A DNA stretch of 64,000 nt, from contig JAVSML010018909.1 in NCBI GenBank assembly GCA_038503035.1, forward strand, positions 29,143-93,142. The letters run 5' to 3'. Numbering within the stretch: position 1 is the stretch's first letter; each line of letters starts with the position of its first letter. Below are positions 21,291 to 31,481 of this stretch, one piece after another. Made by a program: the position numbers and the translations under genes. Below the pieces are notes generated by a model. That model saw only the letters and a program-made list of their open reading frames with translations. It was not told the origin of the DNA and did not search any database. This DNA is from Crocodylus rhombifer. Its lineage: Eukaryota; Chordata; Crocodylia; Crocodylidae.

Positions 21291-23900
21291 TCAAGGTGTT
21301 GGGGCTGACTTGAGGGTTCCAATGATGTGCCATATTGCAGAGTTCAGTTGGTTGTCAACAAGTCGAATGTAAGTGCTTCTGGTCCATACCAGTGCACAGT
21401 ACTCAGCTACAGAGTATGCAAGGGCCAGCACTGATGTCCATAAATCTGATGCTGATGCTGCCCAGCTTATGCTTGCCAATTCTTGGACCAAATTGACTCT
21501 TATCTTTGTCTTGGCAGCTATCTTCTTCAGGTGGTCATGGAAGGTTAACGTGTGGTCCAGCCTCACTCTGAGATACGATGGAGTCATACTACATGGTGTT
21601 GCCACAGAAAGTTACCTTCACAGTATGCTTAACATTCCTGTTATCAAGACGGAATGCAGAGACTGTAGTTTTTGGTTTTTGGGGTTGTTTTTTTTTTTTT
21701 TGGAGGGGGGGAGGAGTTTGCCACGAGTCTCCATTTCTAAAAATATTCCTCCATAGTATTCAGGTCCTCATTCAAGGTAGACTCAATGTCACTGGAGGTG
21801 GCTCCTTGTGTTACCAAAACAAGGTCATTCACATATACAAATCTGTGTGATTCTGTTGACAGTATATTGTTTGCGTATACGTTAAACAGTGCTAGTTCTG
21901 AGCCTGTGGCAGTCCATTGCTGAGGAACCAGGACAAGTGGACTCTGTTACCCAAGTGGACACATAGCTACCTATTACTCTGCATTGTCCGTATCAGGCAT
22001 AGTATTTGGTAGCAGGGTATAATCTTTGTGAGATTCAGTGTCAGACTTTTAAGCCAAAACATGTCATAGGCTGCACCAGTCTTGGACTTTTTCTGAAAAC
22101 CAGCCTCAATATGTGTTATAAGGGCCAAGACCTGGTCACAGCAACTTCACTTAGGCTAGAATCCCCCTTGTTCATCAGGGAGCACTGGCTCGATAAAAGG
22201 ACTGATACTCCTGAGGATGATACATCCCAAGAGTTTATAGGTTGTACGAAGGAGTAATATTGGCCTACAGCTTCCAGGTTATTGATCAGCTTACATGATT
22301 TGAGTACTGCAATGATCATCACCTCCTGCCATGCTTTTGGTATGAATCCAGATTCCGTGGTTTTGGTGTATAGTTTTGCTAACCACTTGAGTCCCTTGGG
22401 GCCTAGATGATGCAGAAATTGTGGTAGGATACTATCTCCACCAGCTGTGTTCTGTTTCTTCATTGTGGTTAACCCCTCCTTCACTTTGTCTATGCTACTG
22501 TTGGTAAGGGCTTGTATAGGGATTGATGTCATTATCCAGTGTAATTGATGAATGATCTCTCATTTGGTGTTTTTGTCGAGAGGTCCTTTTGTATTATCTA
22601 CCAATTTAGAAGCTGTGGAGTTGGGATGGAGTTTTGGGGTCTGATATTCCACTGGGTTAGCAGCTCCAAGGCATTGTTATAGAGCCCAGGCACATCAACT
22701 AGAGTGCATGAAGTCCAGACCTTCAGCACACTTAATCCACCTTTGGCATCTGGCTGAATCCAAAGACTCTAGCAGGGCCTTCACCACCTTTTCAACAGCT
22801 TTCCTGTAGCAGACCCAGTCAGTTTTGGCTAGGTTCCACCATATGATCAGTTTAGACAAAATCACAAGGATCTCGATGCTAATATAAGTAATGATGTGCC
22901 TATGTTGGCTGTTGGAAAAGTTGGGGAGTACATTGTGGGATGCATGGAGCATGGTCTCACTTAGAGTACTGGACATGATGGTAAGATCTGGGTTATAATC
23001 ATGTTGCCAGCAAGCTGAATGAAAGGTTGCTTACTGTTTGGGAATGAAGACCAGTTGCAGATCTTCCATGGACATCCAGTCCATAAGGTCTTAGCAGTTG
23101 GCTTCATTTGCTTCATAATCCCACATAGTGTGGTGGCTGTTAAAGTCCCCAACATACAGAGCTGGGATTGGTGCACTTGGGAGTGCTAGCTTCAGTCATT
23201 CCGAATTAGGGGTTTTGTATACCTTGGTAACGTGCACCTCCCCTATTTTGATGACAGTGGTGTAAGTGACTTTTTCCTCAGTTGGGGGCAAGACATTGAA
23301 ATCTGTAATGGTATCTGCAATGTGGGAATAGGACTGGTTCATTCAGAGGGGGCAGGGGAGTGCCAGAGTGCAAGTGTCAGATATGGCTGCCCACCCCACG
23401 GCCTCAGAGCTTGGACACAGTTGCTTTCTTTAGGGGTGAGTCCATGAAAAACTTGCATGTAGATGTAGCTGATCCTCCTTAGATGGATGCTCCAGGCTCT
23501 GGGGGGACCTGGTATATCAACTAGCAGTATTATGTCCCCCAGCCAGCCTTCAGGGCATGAGGGCCCTTCAGACACATTTTTGAGCCCTGACAGAGCTGGA
23601 TGAATTAATTCACATTGCCCTCTGCTTTTCTGCTCCCCTGAGTTGTACTTTCTAAGAAAACTCCTACTGTTTTACTTTGGCCAGTGGCAGTAGTTGCCAG
23701 AGAGCCCTGGTGTGATCCAGGCCACCTCAGCCTGGAGGGAGTGATACCCCAGGGCCCCAGCTGCAGTGGTACTGCTAGTAGTAGAGCTTCTAGGAGGCCT
23801 GTGAGGCCACGAGCGAAGCTGGCATGGGTAGAACCCCTGGAGCCAGGTCTGTTTAGGACCTAAAACATCTTGCAGCTGAATACGTACAAACAGAACAAAA
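21291..23900 (-). pseudogene. Dead non-CR1 LINE (jockey-superfamily-like): endonuclease and reverse transcriptase
   Basis: Read on the minus strand from about 23900 to 21291, several frames together outline an ORF2-type polyprotein unlike the CR1 copies here. The endonuclease remnant at about 23260-22970 has TDFNVLPPTEEK, then YVGDFNSHHTMWDYEANEAN, with the GDFN motif. The reverse-transcriptase N-terminus at 22532-22116 has PQFLHHLGPKGLKWLAKLYT and IPKAWQEVMIIAVLK. The palm catalytic box at about 21838-21822 reads YVND where YADD is expected. The C-terminus at 21605-21291 has YLRVRLDHTLTFHDHLKK and YSVAEYCALVWTRS. Frame changes and stops separate these pieces, so nothing is functional. The boundary on the right (ORF1 or 5' UTR, to about 23900) is approximate. 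Confidence 0.75.
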
Positions 23901-24364
23901 AGACTGTTTCTTCCCCCAGAAGCCTGTGGTCTAAGTACAGGTAGGAGACAGGTGAAAGAAGACAAGATGCATGTGTGTTGTCAGGGGGAGCACTGTGGTG
24001 AAGCAGAAGAGGCCCACTCCACTTCTGCTACGTGGACACTGCAGTGTCCTTGGCATGGCTCAGGTACAGGGGAGACCTGCCCAGTGAGCCAACTGCAGTT
24101 GGTACAGTGGGCAGCAGTCTCACATGAGCTACCAACTGTTGCCATGGATACATGGGCCCCTAACTCAGCAGTGCTCTGTCCACACCAGCCAAGGCCCATG
24201 GGGCTCAGGGAGGGAGAGCTTTGAGGACATGTATGTCTGCACCACCCCCTGGTGTGTCCATGGCTGGGTACACCAGAGCGTGGTGCCTGCCCAGTTGGTC
24301 CCAAGGAACAAACCCAGATATGGGGCAGTGAAGCTGCCCCTCCTTTCTCCTGTAGTCACTCACT
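23901..24364. other. No recognised feature
   Basis: Apparently single-copy spacer between two LINEs. No coding signal. Confidence 0.4.
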
Positions 24365-24640
24365 AGACTGGAAAAAGGTGACTATCTGGAAAAGGGGGTG
24401 AGTAGCAAGGTGGCCAAAAGTGCAAGTGATAGAAAATTATTCAAAGAGGTAAAGACAAAGGAGGACTGTGAGGAACTGCAGAAGGATCTGGAACTATTGA
24501 ACTAACAAGCAACTAAATGGCAGGTAAAATTCAATGTAGGTAAGTGTAAAGTGATGCACTTGGGCAAAAATAACCCAAATTATACCTACACTATGATGGG
24601 TAAGAGGACCTGGGAGTCTCTTTCCTGTACAATAACAGGA
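24365..24640 (+). pseudogene. Old CR1 LINE, 5' segment (reverse-transcriptase end), before insertion
   Basis: The frame around 24410-24595 reads KVAKSASDRKLFKEVK, EELQKDLELL and then KFNVGKCKVMHLGKNNP, the conserved CR1 segment just after the catalytic box. One stop falls inside it. The segment continues at 24917 after an insertion of about 270 bp. Confidence 0.8.
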
Positions 24641-24916
24641 GGTTCTGGTCAGTGACATACCGTGGGTCTCTGGCACCTGGGAGCCAATGCTTGCAGTTGC
24701 GCCCCCGCCACCTGTGGCCGAGTGGGGGGCAGGGTGGTTCCCCCGGTAGCCAATTGCTGAGCCCAGAAATGCTAGTGGTGAAACCAGAAGTGCTGCTGGC
24801 AAAACTGGTACTGCCACCAGTGCTTCTCCATCCCACTTCCAAGTATCCCCTGACTAGAGGACCTGGCCAGCGTCCCCCCCCAGACCAGCACCAGGGGGGC
24901 CATTGGTTCTGGTCAG
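24641..24916. mobile_element. Unclassified insertion inside the CR1, flanked by 12-bp direct repeats
   Basis: GGTTCTGGTCAG occurs at 24641-24652 and again at 24905-24916, bracketing ~252 bp that is absent from the CR1 consensus order. CR1 coding sequence resumes immediately after the second copy. The insert is GC-rich with C and G runs and no ORF. A 12-bp duplication fits retroposition by a LINE better than a hAT (8 bp). The source family is not recognised. Confidence 0.6.
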
Positions 24917-25630
24917 CTCAGTGCTCAGCAGCCATCAGAGGCAAACAAAATGCTAGGGATTATTAAGAAGGGAATTGTAAACAAAACTGGAAGTGTCATT
25001 ATGTCCCTTTATAAATCCATGTTGCATCCATGCCTTGAACACAGTGCCCAGTTCTGGTCCCCATACCTCAGAAAGGATATAGAAGAACTAGAGACAATAA
25101 AAAGAGTAAAAAAGATGATTACTGGTATGGAGGGGCTTCCACACGAGGTGAGACTAAAGAGACTAGGCTTCTTCAATTTAGAAAAGGGATATTTGAGGAG
25201 GGTTTACAATATATTCAATGGTGAAGAGAAAGTCAATAGGGATTTAGTATGTACTCTCTCTCATAATACAAGAAGTTGAGGGACACAAAATGAAACTAGT
25301 AGGTAATAAGTTTAACACTAACCAAAGGAAGTTATTTTTCATGTGGCGTGTAACTGAAGTGAGGAACTCATTGCCACAGGATGTTGTGGAAGCTGACAGT
25401 TTAGCTAGATTCAAAAAGGGATTGGATGAATTCTTGGAGGAAAAGTGCATAAGTAGCTATTGAGCACAGGAGTTAGGGATATAGCCTCTGAATCAGAACT
25501 TTGTAGACCTTAAATGGTGGAGACTGCAAGTGAGAGAGGAACAGTGGAAAAACTCTGGTCATACCCTGCTCAAGATGGACCTATCGTCTGACCCAGTAAA
25601 TGCCAGTTCTTATGTTCTGAAGTTCTGGGC
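24917..25630 (+). pseudogene. Old CR1 LINE, 3' segment (reverse-transcriptase C-terminus and 3' UTR)
   Basis: Frame from 24950 shows MLGIIKKGIVNKTGSVIMSL, LEHSAQFWSPYLRKDIEELE, RVKKMITGMEGLPHEVRLKR and LGFFNLEKGYLRR, the L3-like, older CR1 version of the motif set seen at 1-615. The tail at about 25570-25630 has CTGACCCAGTAAATGCC and TTCTTATGTTCTGAAGTTC, the older CR1 3' terminus. It belongs to a different, more diverged subfamily from the copies at 1 and 53330. Confidence 0.85.
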
Positions 25631-25844
25631 TAACTGGGAGCAGCTGCAGGTGGGTCCTGAGCTGCTTCCAGGTTTGTTATGCATGAACAAGAGATGCTCA
25701 GGGACATCTCTGCCCAGACACACCAGGGCTACAGAACAGACCTACTCTAAGGGTCCTGCCCCATCTCACTGACAGGACACCATGCAGGTATGGTGAGGAC
25801 TCCTGGCTCCTTTGCTGGAATTCAGCTGTTTCCTAAAGGCTCCA

Positions 25845-26205
25845 GCATGAACAACGCATGCCCCCAGTGGCTGGGGGGTGGGGGGTATGGCGGCGGCAGG
25901 AGTGAGGTGGTGGTAAGCAGGGAGCTCCCACAGACACTGCTAGTGCTGTCGGTGGTGGGGGTGGGGAGGTGGTGAGTGGTGTCCGGGGTGCAACCACCCA
26001 CAGACACCACCGGCAGCATCAGCCAGTGGTGATCATAGACCGCACTCAGATGACACTGGTGGTGTTGGTGGCAGGGTGGCGAGTGGTGACCGCTTGCAGG
26101 TGCCACCAACATTGTCGGTGGCACCTTTTTGTAGGGGGTGCACCACCATGCTCAGGGGGTGCACGTGCACCCATGTGCACCCTCTACGCATCACCCCTGG
26201 TCTCC
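25845..26205 (+). repeat. GC-rich dispersed repeat (copy 1) with palindromic GTGCAC block
   Basis: The right part, CTTTTTGTAGGGGGTGCACC (near 26125) through TCTACGCATCACC, is shared with 58760-58845, including GGGGGTGCACC, CATGCTCAG and CATCACC in the same order. It contains a perfect 16-bp palindrome GGGTGCACGTGCACCC at 26157-26172. The left part is a GGTGG/CCACC-rich stretch. The class is unknown. Confidence 0.55.
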
Positions 26206-26238
26206 AGGCTTGTGCACAAGCACCTACAAGCAGCCCAA

Positions 26239-26292
26239 CCAGTTACAATACCAGGTACAATACCAGTTACAGTTACCAGGTACAATAGTTAC
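26239..26292. repeat. Short imperfect minisatellite
   Basis: Alternating CAGTTACAATAC and CAGGTACAATAC-type units of about 11-13 bp, about four in a row with decay at the end. Confidence 0.7.
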
Positions 26293-26747
26293 CATCAGCA
26301 CTGCACATTACGCCTCATTTTATAACTGACATAACCTGTATTTCCCTACACTTGTGCAGACAGCAAGGGCAGTTCTTCTCTCCAGCTACTCTCCCGCCTG
26401 AGCTGACCTTAGCAGGCTTAGCTTTGCCCTCCAATTTATAGTCTTTGCTGATTCTTGGGGGTGGCGGGGAGGGGCCTCCTCACCTCTGGAAGATTGAGAG
26501 CTCTTCCCCAGGCTACCAGGGAGACAGCTTCAGCTCTCAGAGGGTGCCACCCTCTGTGGGGTGCCACCCACAAGCCATATCCCAGAGTGTCAGTAGTCAC
26601 AATATTGTAAAAGAGCCACATGTAAATCACTTCAGCTCCTTGTGTGACAGGCATGACACAAAAGCAGTCAATGCAGCTCTCATTCTTAGTAGCTCCTGAA
26701 CCTCAGCCCCAGAGTGATGGCTACCAGCCCTGAAGTTGTTCAGTACA
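26293..26747. other. No recognised feature
   Basis: Apparently single-copy spacer. Confidence 0.4.
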
Positions 26748-26863
26748 GCTTATGATGACACCATCTTGTTCAGTGCTTTGGTACAGCCAGCTGAGCAGTG
26801 TCCCAGTAGGTCAATACTTGGATAGGAGACCTCCCAGAACAGGTACCATTGTGTATCATTTTG
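26748..26863 (+). pseudogene. 5S rRNA-derived sequence (pseudogene or 5S-headed SINE)
   Basis: The 5' end GCTTATGATGACACCATCTTG tracks the 5S start, and the internal promoter region AGCTGAGCAGTGTC, then GGTCAATACTTGGATAGGAG and ACC, tracks 5S box A to box C. The length of about 116 bp is near the 119-120 bp of 5S, with a net loss in the middle and many substitutions. It is not a working rRNA gene. Whether it is a lone retropseudogene or the head of a SINE3/AmnSINE-type element cannot be decided, because no recognisable tRNA-type or LINE-type tail follows. Confidence 0.7.
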
Positions 26864-27427
26864 GTCACAGCAGCGCTCAGAATCCCCCATCAAGACCAAT
26901 GGCCAAAATGTGGTGAATCTGTCTTTGTCCTCTCAAACTGTGACAAGGGAATGATCAAGGAAACAAATAAGTAGCAAATTCCAAACTAATAAAGGCAATA
27001 TGAAAGGGCACCCATCTTATGGGCCTCTCAACTACTAGAAATTGATGAGGATGAGAGCTTAGGAAGAGTCAAAGAAAGTCTGGACATTTATAGGAATCTA
27101 GAAACTAATCAGAATCATCATAATTAATAATGACAATTTGGAAAATTATATTAATCCTTCTGCTTTTGGCTTGAGGCAGTTTCTTCCTGTTAGAGACCAG
27201 AAGGGAGGCAGATTATCCCACACCTGTTACTGTGGTATTCTTGTGCCTGTCTTGGAAGCAGCTTCTCCTGGATACTATTAGAGAAAAGTCCCTAGAGCTC
27301 TGTGAAACTGGACAGGGCCAGTGTTGACAGTTCCCATACTCCTGTGAGACACAAACACAGTAAGAGATGGATTGGCAGGAAGTCCTGCTTTTCACCTCCA
27401 GTTTCTATTCACTCTGTACCATGACAG
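26864..27427. other. No recognised feature
   Basis: Apparently single-copy, AT-richer spacer. Confidence 0.4.
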
Positions 27428-27765
27428 TATTAGGGCAGTGGCTCTTTCCAGGGTGCTGTGGTACCCTGGCATGCCCTGAGATGCTTTTAAGGGTGCTGTG
27501 GAATGCCACACAATCTTACCATTGCTATGCATGCAGACACCTATGTATGATTCACAAGATAAATTGAGAGCTTTAATACAGGAATATACTGTCAAAAACA
27601 TCCTGACCTGTTGTAGGCTAAGGTCCTTGCCACAAGAATTGCTCTATTATTTTTCTGTAATAAAAAAAATGGGTGAGATCTTAGAGCTGGCATTTTTTGA
27701 GGGGTGCCTTGAGTCAAGCAAGGGGTGTCTTAAATCTGAAAAGGTTGAGAATTACTGCATTAGAA
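27428..27765 (+). mobile_element. Non-autonomous hAT transposon, family C
   Basis: The body is 27436-27757. The left end CAGTGGCTCTTTCC and the right end GGTTGAGAATTACTG form the CAGTGGTTCTCAACC-type terminal inverted repeat. Flanks TATTAGGG and CATTAGAA share five central bases and are a decayed 8-bp duplication. Internal words GGGTGCTGTGGAATGCC and GGGGTGCCTTGAGTC are the usual arms of this MITE type. No coding capacity. Confidence 0.75.
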
Positions 27766-28521
27766 GGTGCTATGCTGTTGGCAGCAACAGCTTTCAAGTC
27801 CAATGCAAAAGTAATATTCTAAATCAGCTCTGGGAACAAAAAGGATTTTTTGATTATTTTGGCTTCCTGGCTAAATACCAACCTGGCAATTACATTCTGT
27901 TCACCTCAGTGATGCCTTCACAATGCACCCTGAGCACCTCAAGGGGAAGTGCTGGAGGAAACCACTGCTTATTTTTAATTAATATTACAAATTCCCTCTG
28001 CAGTTTCAATCTCCCCCACCAGGTCCTCCTTTTCTTCTTCCCTAGCCCACTGTGCAGATTTGCTTGTGCAGTAAAACAGCTGCTGCATGGACACCTTCAG
28101 CATAAAATCCCTGGGGAGTTAGCAACCCCAGCATTACTTGGCTTACCTCACTAAGGGACTGTGAAGCTTCACTGAGGAAGAGCGGTGACATGCTTTGAGA
28201 CCCTCACACTGCTCTTATTAAAGAATTAGCAAGGATTTTGAGAGCTGAGTGAGCACTGTGAATCATATGCATGATGAATTTAGCTTGCTGGAGTATCCCC
28301 TGAGCAGAATCATTTCCTTGAACAGTTTCCTTATTCAAATGCATGGATCCCAGTTTTTTTGTGTACCAGTCCCAAGCAGTTTAGACATTGGCAACTCACA
28401 ATTTTATGGTTTATCTCATACTATTTATGGTTGTTCTCAAGTCCTCCATGTCTGGTGTCCTGCATGAAACATAGCTTTCATTTTAAACCAAATTGGGGCT
28501 TTTTTTAAAGTACTGGGAGCT
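27766..28521. other. No recognised feature
   Basis: Apparently single-copy; open frames have no coding character. Confidence 0.4.
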
Positions 28522-30828
28522 TCATAGATTTCATAGACATTAGGGTTGGAAGGGACCTTAAAGATCATCAAGTCCATCTCCCTGACCCACGGGCAGGAAG
28601 TCAGCTAGGGTCAAAGGATCCCAGTAAGATAAGCATCCAAACGTTTCTTGAATGTGTCCACAGTAGGTGCCTCTGCCACTTTGAAAGGGAGTCTATTCCA
28701 GGCCTTGGAGGCTTAGACAGTAAAGAAGTTTTTCCTTATGTCCAGCCTAAAATGGTCTTGGAAGACTTTATGACCATTGGTTCTTGTTATCCCCTGGGGC
28801 ACTCTGGTGAACAGATGTTCCCCCAGATTCTGATGCACACCCCTTATCTACTTATAGGCAGCCACCAGGTCACCCCTGTGCTTTTCCAGGCTGAAGAGTC
28901 TCATGGCTCTCAGCCCCTCTTCATAAGGCCTATTTTCTTGCCCTCTGATCATGTATGTGGCTCTCCTCTGGACTCTCTCAAGTTTTTCCAATACTTCTTG
29001 AATTCTGGAGCCCAGAATTGGATGCAGTATTCCAGCTGCGGCCTCACCAAGGTGAACAGAGTTTTGTTTGCTTTACCAGCTGCGACATCGCATTGGTGGC
29101 TCGTGTTCATCTTGTGGTCAGTCATGACCCCCAAGTCTCTTTTAGCCGTGGTGCTAGTGAGTGTAGCACTGCCAAGCCTATAAGCATGCTGTGGGTTTTT
29201 TTCCCCTGAGGTAGAGTACCTTACATTTTTCATTATTGAACGACATCAGGTTTATATCCGCCCACTTACTAAGCTTACCCAAGTCAGCCTGGATCAGTAG
29301 CTTATCCTCAGGTGAGGACGCTATGCATTTAGTGTCATCGGCGAACTTGGCCGGTGTGCTTCTGACACCAATGTCCGTATCATTGATAAAGGTGTTAAAG
29401 AGAATCAGTCCAAGAACAGAGCCTTGGGGGACACCACTGGTCACAGAGTGCCATAATGATTCGCTTTCATTGACTACTTCTCTCTGGGTCCGACCTTGGA
29501 GCCAATTTCCCAGCCATCAGACTGTGATGGAGCTGAGGCCACAGTTAGCCAATTTTTCCATGAGGAAATCATGGGATCCCAGATCAAAGGCTTTTTTTAA
29601 ATCCAGATATATGATGTCAGTTTCTTGTCCCTTATCCAGGTGATATGTCACCTGGTCATAGAAGGAGATGAGATTGTTCAGACAACACCTACTCGTGACA
29701 AACCCATGCTGGCTGTCCGTCAGGATGTGGCCATCAGCTAGCTTATCAAGAGGAGTCTCTTTGATAATTTCCTCCAGAATCTTACTGGGGACTGAGGTCA
29801 AGTTGATTGGCAGGTAATTCCCGTGATCTACTTTCCGCCCTTTCTTAAAGATGGGTACCACATTGGCCTTCTTCCAGTCTTCAGGTACTTCACCTGAGCA
29901 CCATGAGTTTTTGAATATTTTTGCCGATGGTTGGGCTATGACACCTGCCAGCTTCTTGAGTACTCTAGGGTGTAATCTGTCAGGACCAGCTGACTTGAAG
30001 ATGTCCTGCCTCTCAAGGTGTTCCATTACGAGGTCTACACCAATGATGGGTATAATTACACCCTCATCCTGGCCATCCTGCATCATGCTAGGCAGGGCGT
30101 TCCCTTTGGGCTGATGAAAGACCGACACAAAGTACCCAGTAAATACGTCGGCTTTTTCCTAGGTGTTGGTTATCAGTTGTCCCATTTGGTTCAGCAGGGG
30201 TCCAATGTTATCTTTGCTTTTTTCCCAACTCCCTACATATCTGAAAAAGGACTTTTGACTATCCTTGATATGTGAAGCCAGATGGAGTTCAGTTGCAGCC
30301 TTAGCTTTCCTGGTCCGCTTCCTGCAGGTAAGGACCAGTGCTGAGTACTCCTCCTTGGTGGTTATTTGAGCCTTACATCCTTTATAAGTCTCTCTTTTTA
30401 GGGGTAGGAGGTCCTCAAGTTCCCTGCTGAGCCAAGGGGGTTGCTGCACCCTTTTGATACCTTTCCTCCGAGTTGGGATGGACAACTCTTGTGCTGTCAG
30501 GATCACTCCCTTCAGGAGCAACCACTCCTCTTGGACTCATCTTCCTGTCAAGTCATGGTCCCTTAGGGCCTCAACAATGAGTCTCCTTAGCTTGTTGAAG
30601 TCAGCTTTCCTAAAGTCAAGGACTTCTGCATTGCTGACCGACTTGCCAGCTTTGCGATGGATAGTAAAGGTGATCAACTCGTGGTCACTATCACCCAGCT
30701 TTCCATCAATTCTTAGATCACTGACCAGATCATCCCCTTTGGCCATTACCAGGTCCAGCAACGCTTTACCACTTGTCAGCCCATAGACTTCTTGAGTCAG
30801 GTAGAGCTCGTCCACACACATGAGGAAG
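28522..30828 (-). pseudogene. Compound CR1, module A: endonuclease C-terminus, reverse transcriptase, 3' UTR
   Basis: On the minus strand the order is endonuclease C-terminus (30828-30540: CVDELYLTQEVYG, GKLGDSDHELITFTIH), linker (30520-30160), reverse transcriptase N-half (30128-29517: KSAGPDRLHPRVLKKLA, CSGEVPEDWKKANVVPIFKK, DIIYLDLKKAFD) and palm with an intact FADDTK box (29345-29328) after SGVPQGSVLGL. Next come LVRPQLEYCIQFWAPEF (about 29056-29000) and a 3' UTR ending at 28522. Frames shift at least twice and stops occur, so it is inactive. It is a younger CR1 subfamily than 24365-25630. The 5' side joins module X at 30828/30829 in a non-collinear way. Confidence 0.9.
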
Positions 30829-30913
30829 CCTTTCATCCTTTGTAAGTCTCTCTTTTGAGACATAGGAGGTCCTCAAGTTCCCTGCTGAGCCAAGGAGGTT
30901 GCTGTGCCCTTTT
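30829..30913 (-). pseudogene. Compound CR1, module X, downstream part (endonuclease-RT linker)
   Basis: Positions 30829-30913 repeat the linker at about 30377-30456 of module A, including AAGTCTCTCTTTT and AGGTCCTCAAGTTCCCTGCT. This shows that a second CR1 segment starts here rather than module A continuing. It is the 3'-most part of module X and is split from the rest (31482-33419) by a nested CR1. Confidence 0.8.
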
Positions 30914-31481
30914 CATAGATTTCCTAGACATCAGGGCTGGAAGGGACCTCGGGAGATCATCGAGTCCAGCCCCCTGCCCAAAGGGCAGGAAGTCAGCTGG
31001 GGTCATAGGATCCCAGCAAGATAAGCATCCAATTTACTCTTGAAGGTGTTCAATGTAGGTGCTTGAACCACCTCCGCTGGCAGACTGTTCCAGACCTTGG
31101 GGGCTCGGACACTAAAAAATTCTGCCTTATGTCCAGCCTGAAACGGTCTTGCAGGAGTTTGTGACCGTTCGACCTAGTCATCCCTTGGGGCGCTCTGGTG
31201 AACAAACGTTCCCCCACATCTTGGTGGTCACCCCTGATAAACTTACAGGTGGCCATCAGATCACCCCTGAGCCTGCGCTTTTCCAGGCTAAAGAGTCCCA
31301 TGTCTCTCAGCCTATCATCGTAAGATCTGTTTTCCTGACCTCTGATCACGCGCATGGCTCTCCTCTGGACTCTCTCAAGCTTCTCCACATCCTTTTTGAA
31401 TTGTGGAGCCCAAAACTGGACGCAGTACTCCAGCTGCGGACTCACCAAGGCTGAGTACAAGGGGAGAATGACGTCCCGGGA
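30914..31481 (-). mobile_element. Nested 5'-truncated CR1 (RT C-terminus and 3' UTR)
   Basis: On the minus strand a 568-bp CR1 end carries YSALVSPQLEYCVQFWAPQF, LERVQRRAMRVIRGQENRSY and FSLEKRRLRGDLMAT and ends in the ATCTATGA-type 3' tail at 30914. It interrupts module X: linker sequence ends GCCCTTTT at 30913 and resumes TTTTGCTACCC at 31482, so TTTT is the only candidate duplication, as usual for CR1. 5' truncation is typical of CR1. It inserted after module X was in place. Confidence 0.85.

Noticed and set aside
27498..28154. 218-codon open frame
   Set aside because: Starts inside the hAT element 27436-27757 and runs into single-copy DNA; no domain and composition not coding-like.
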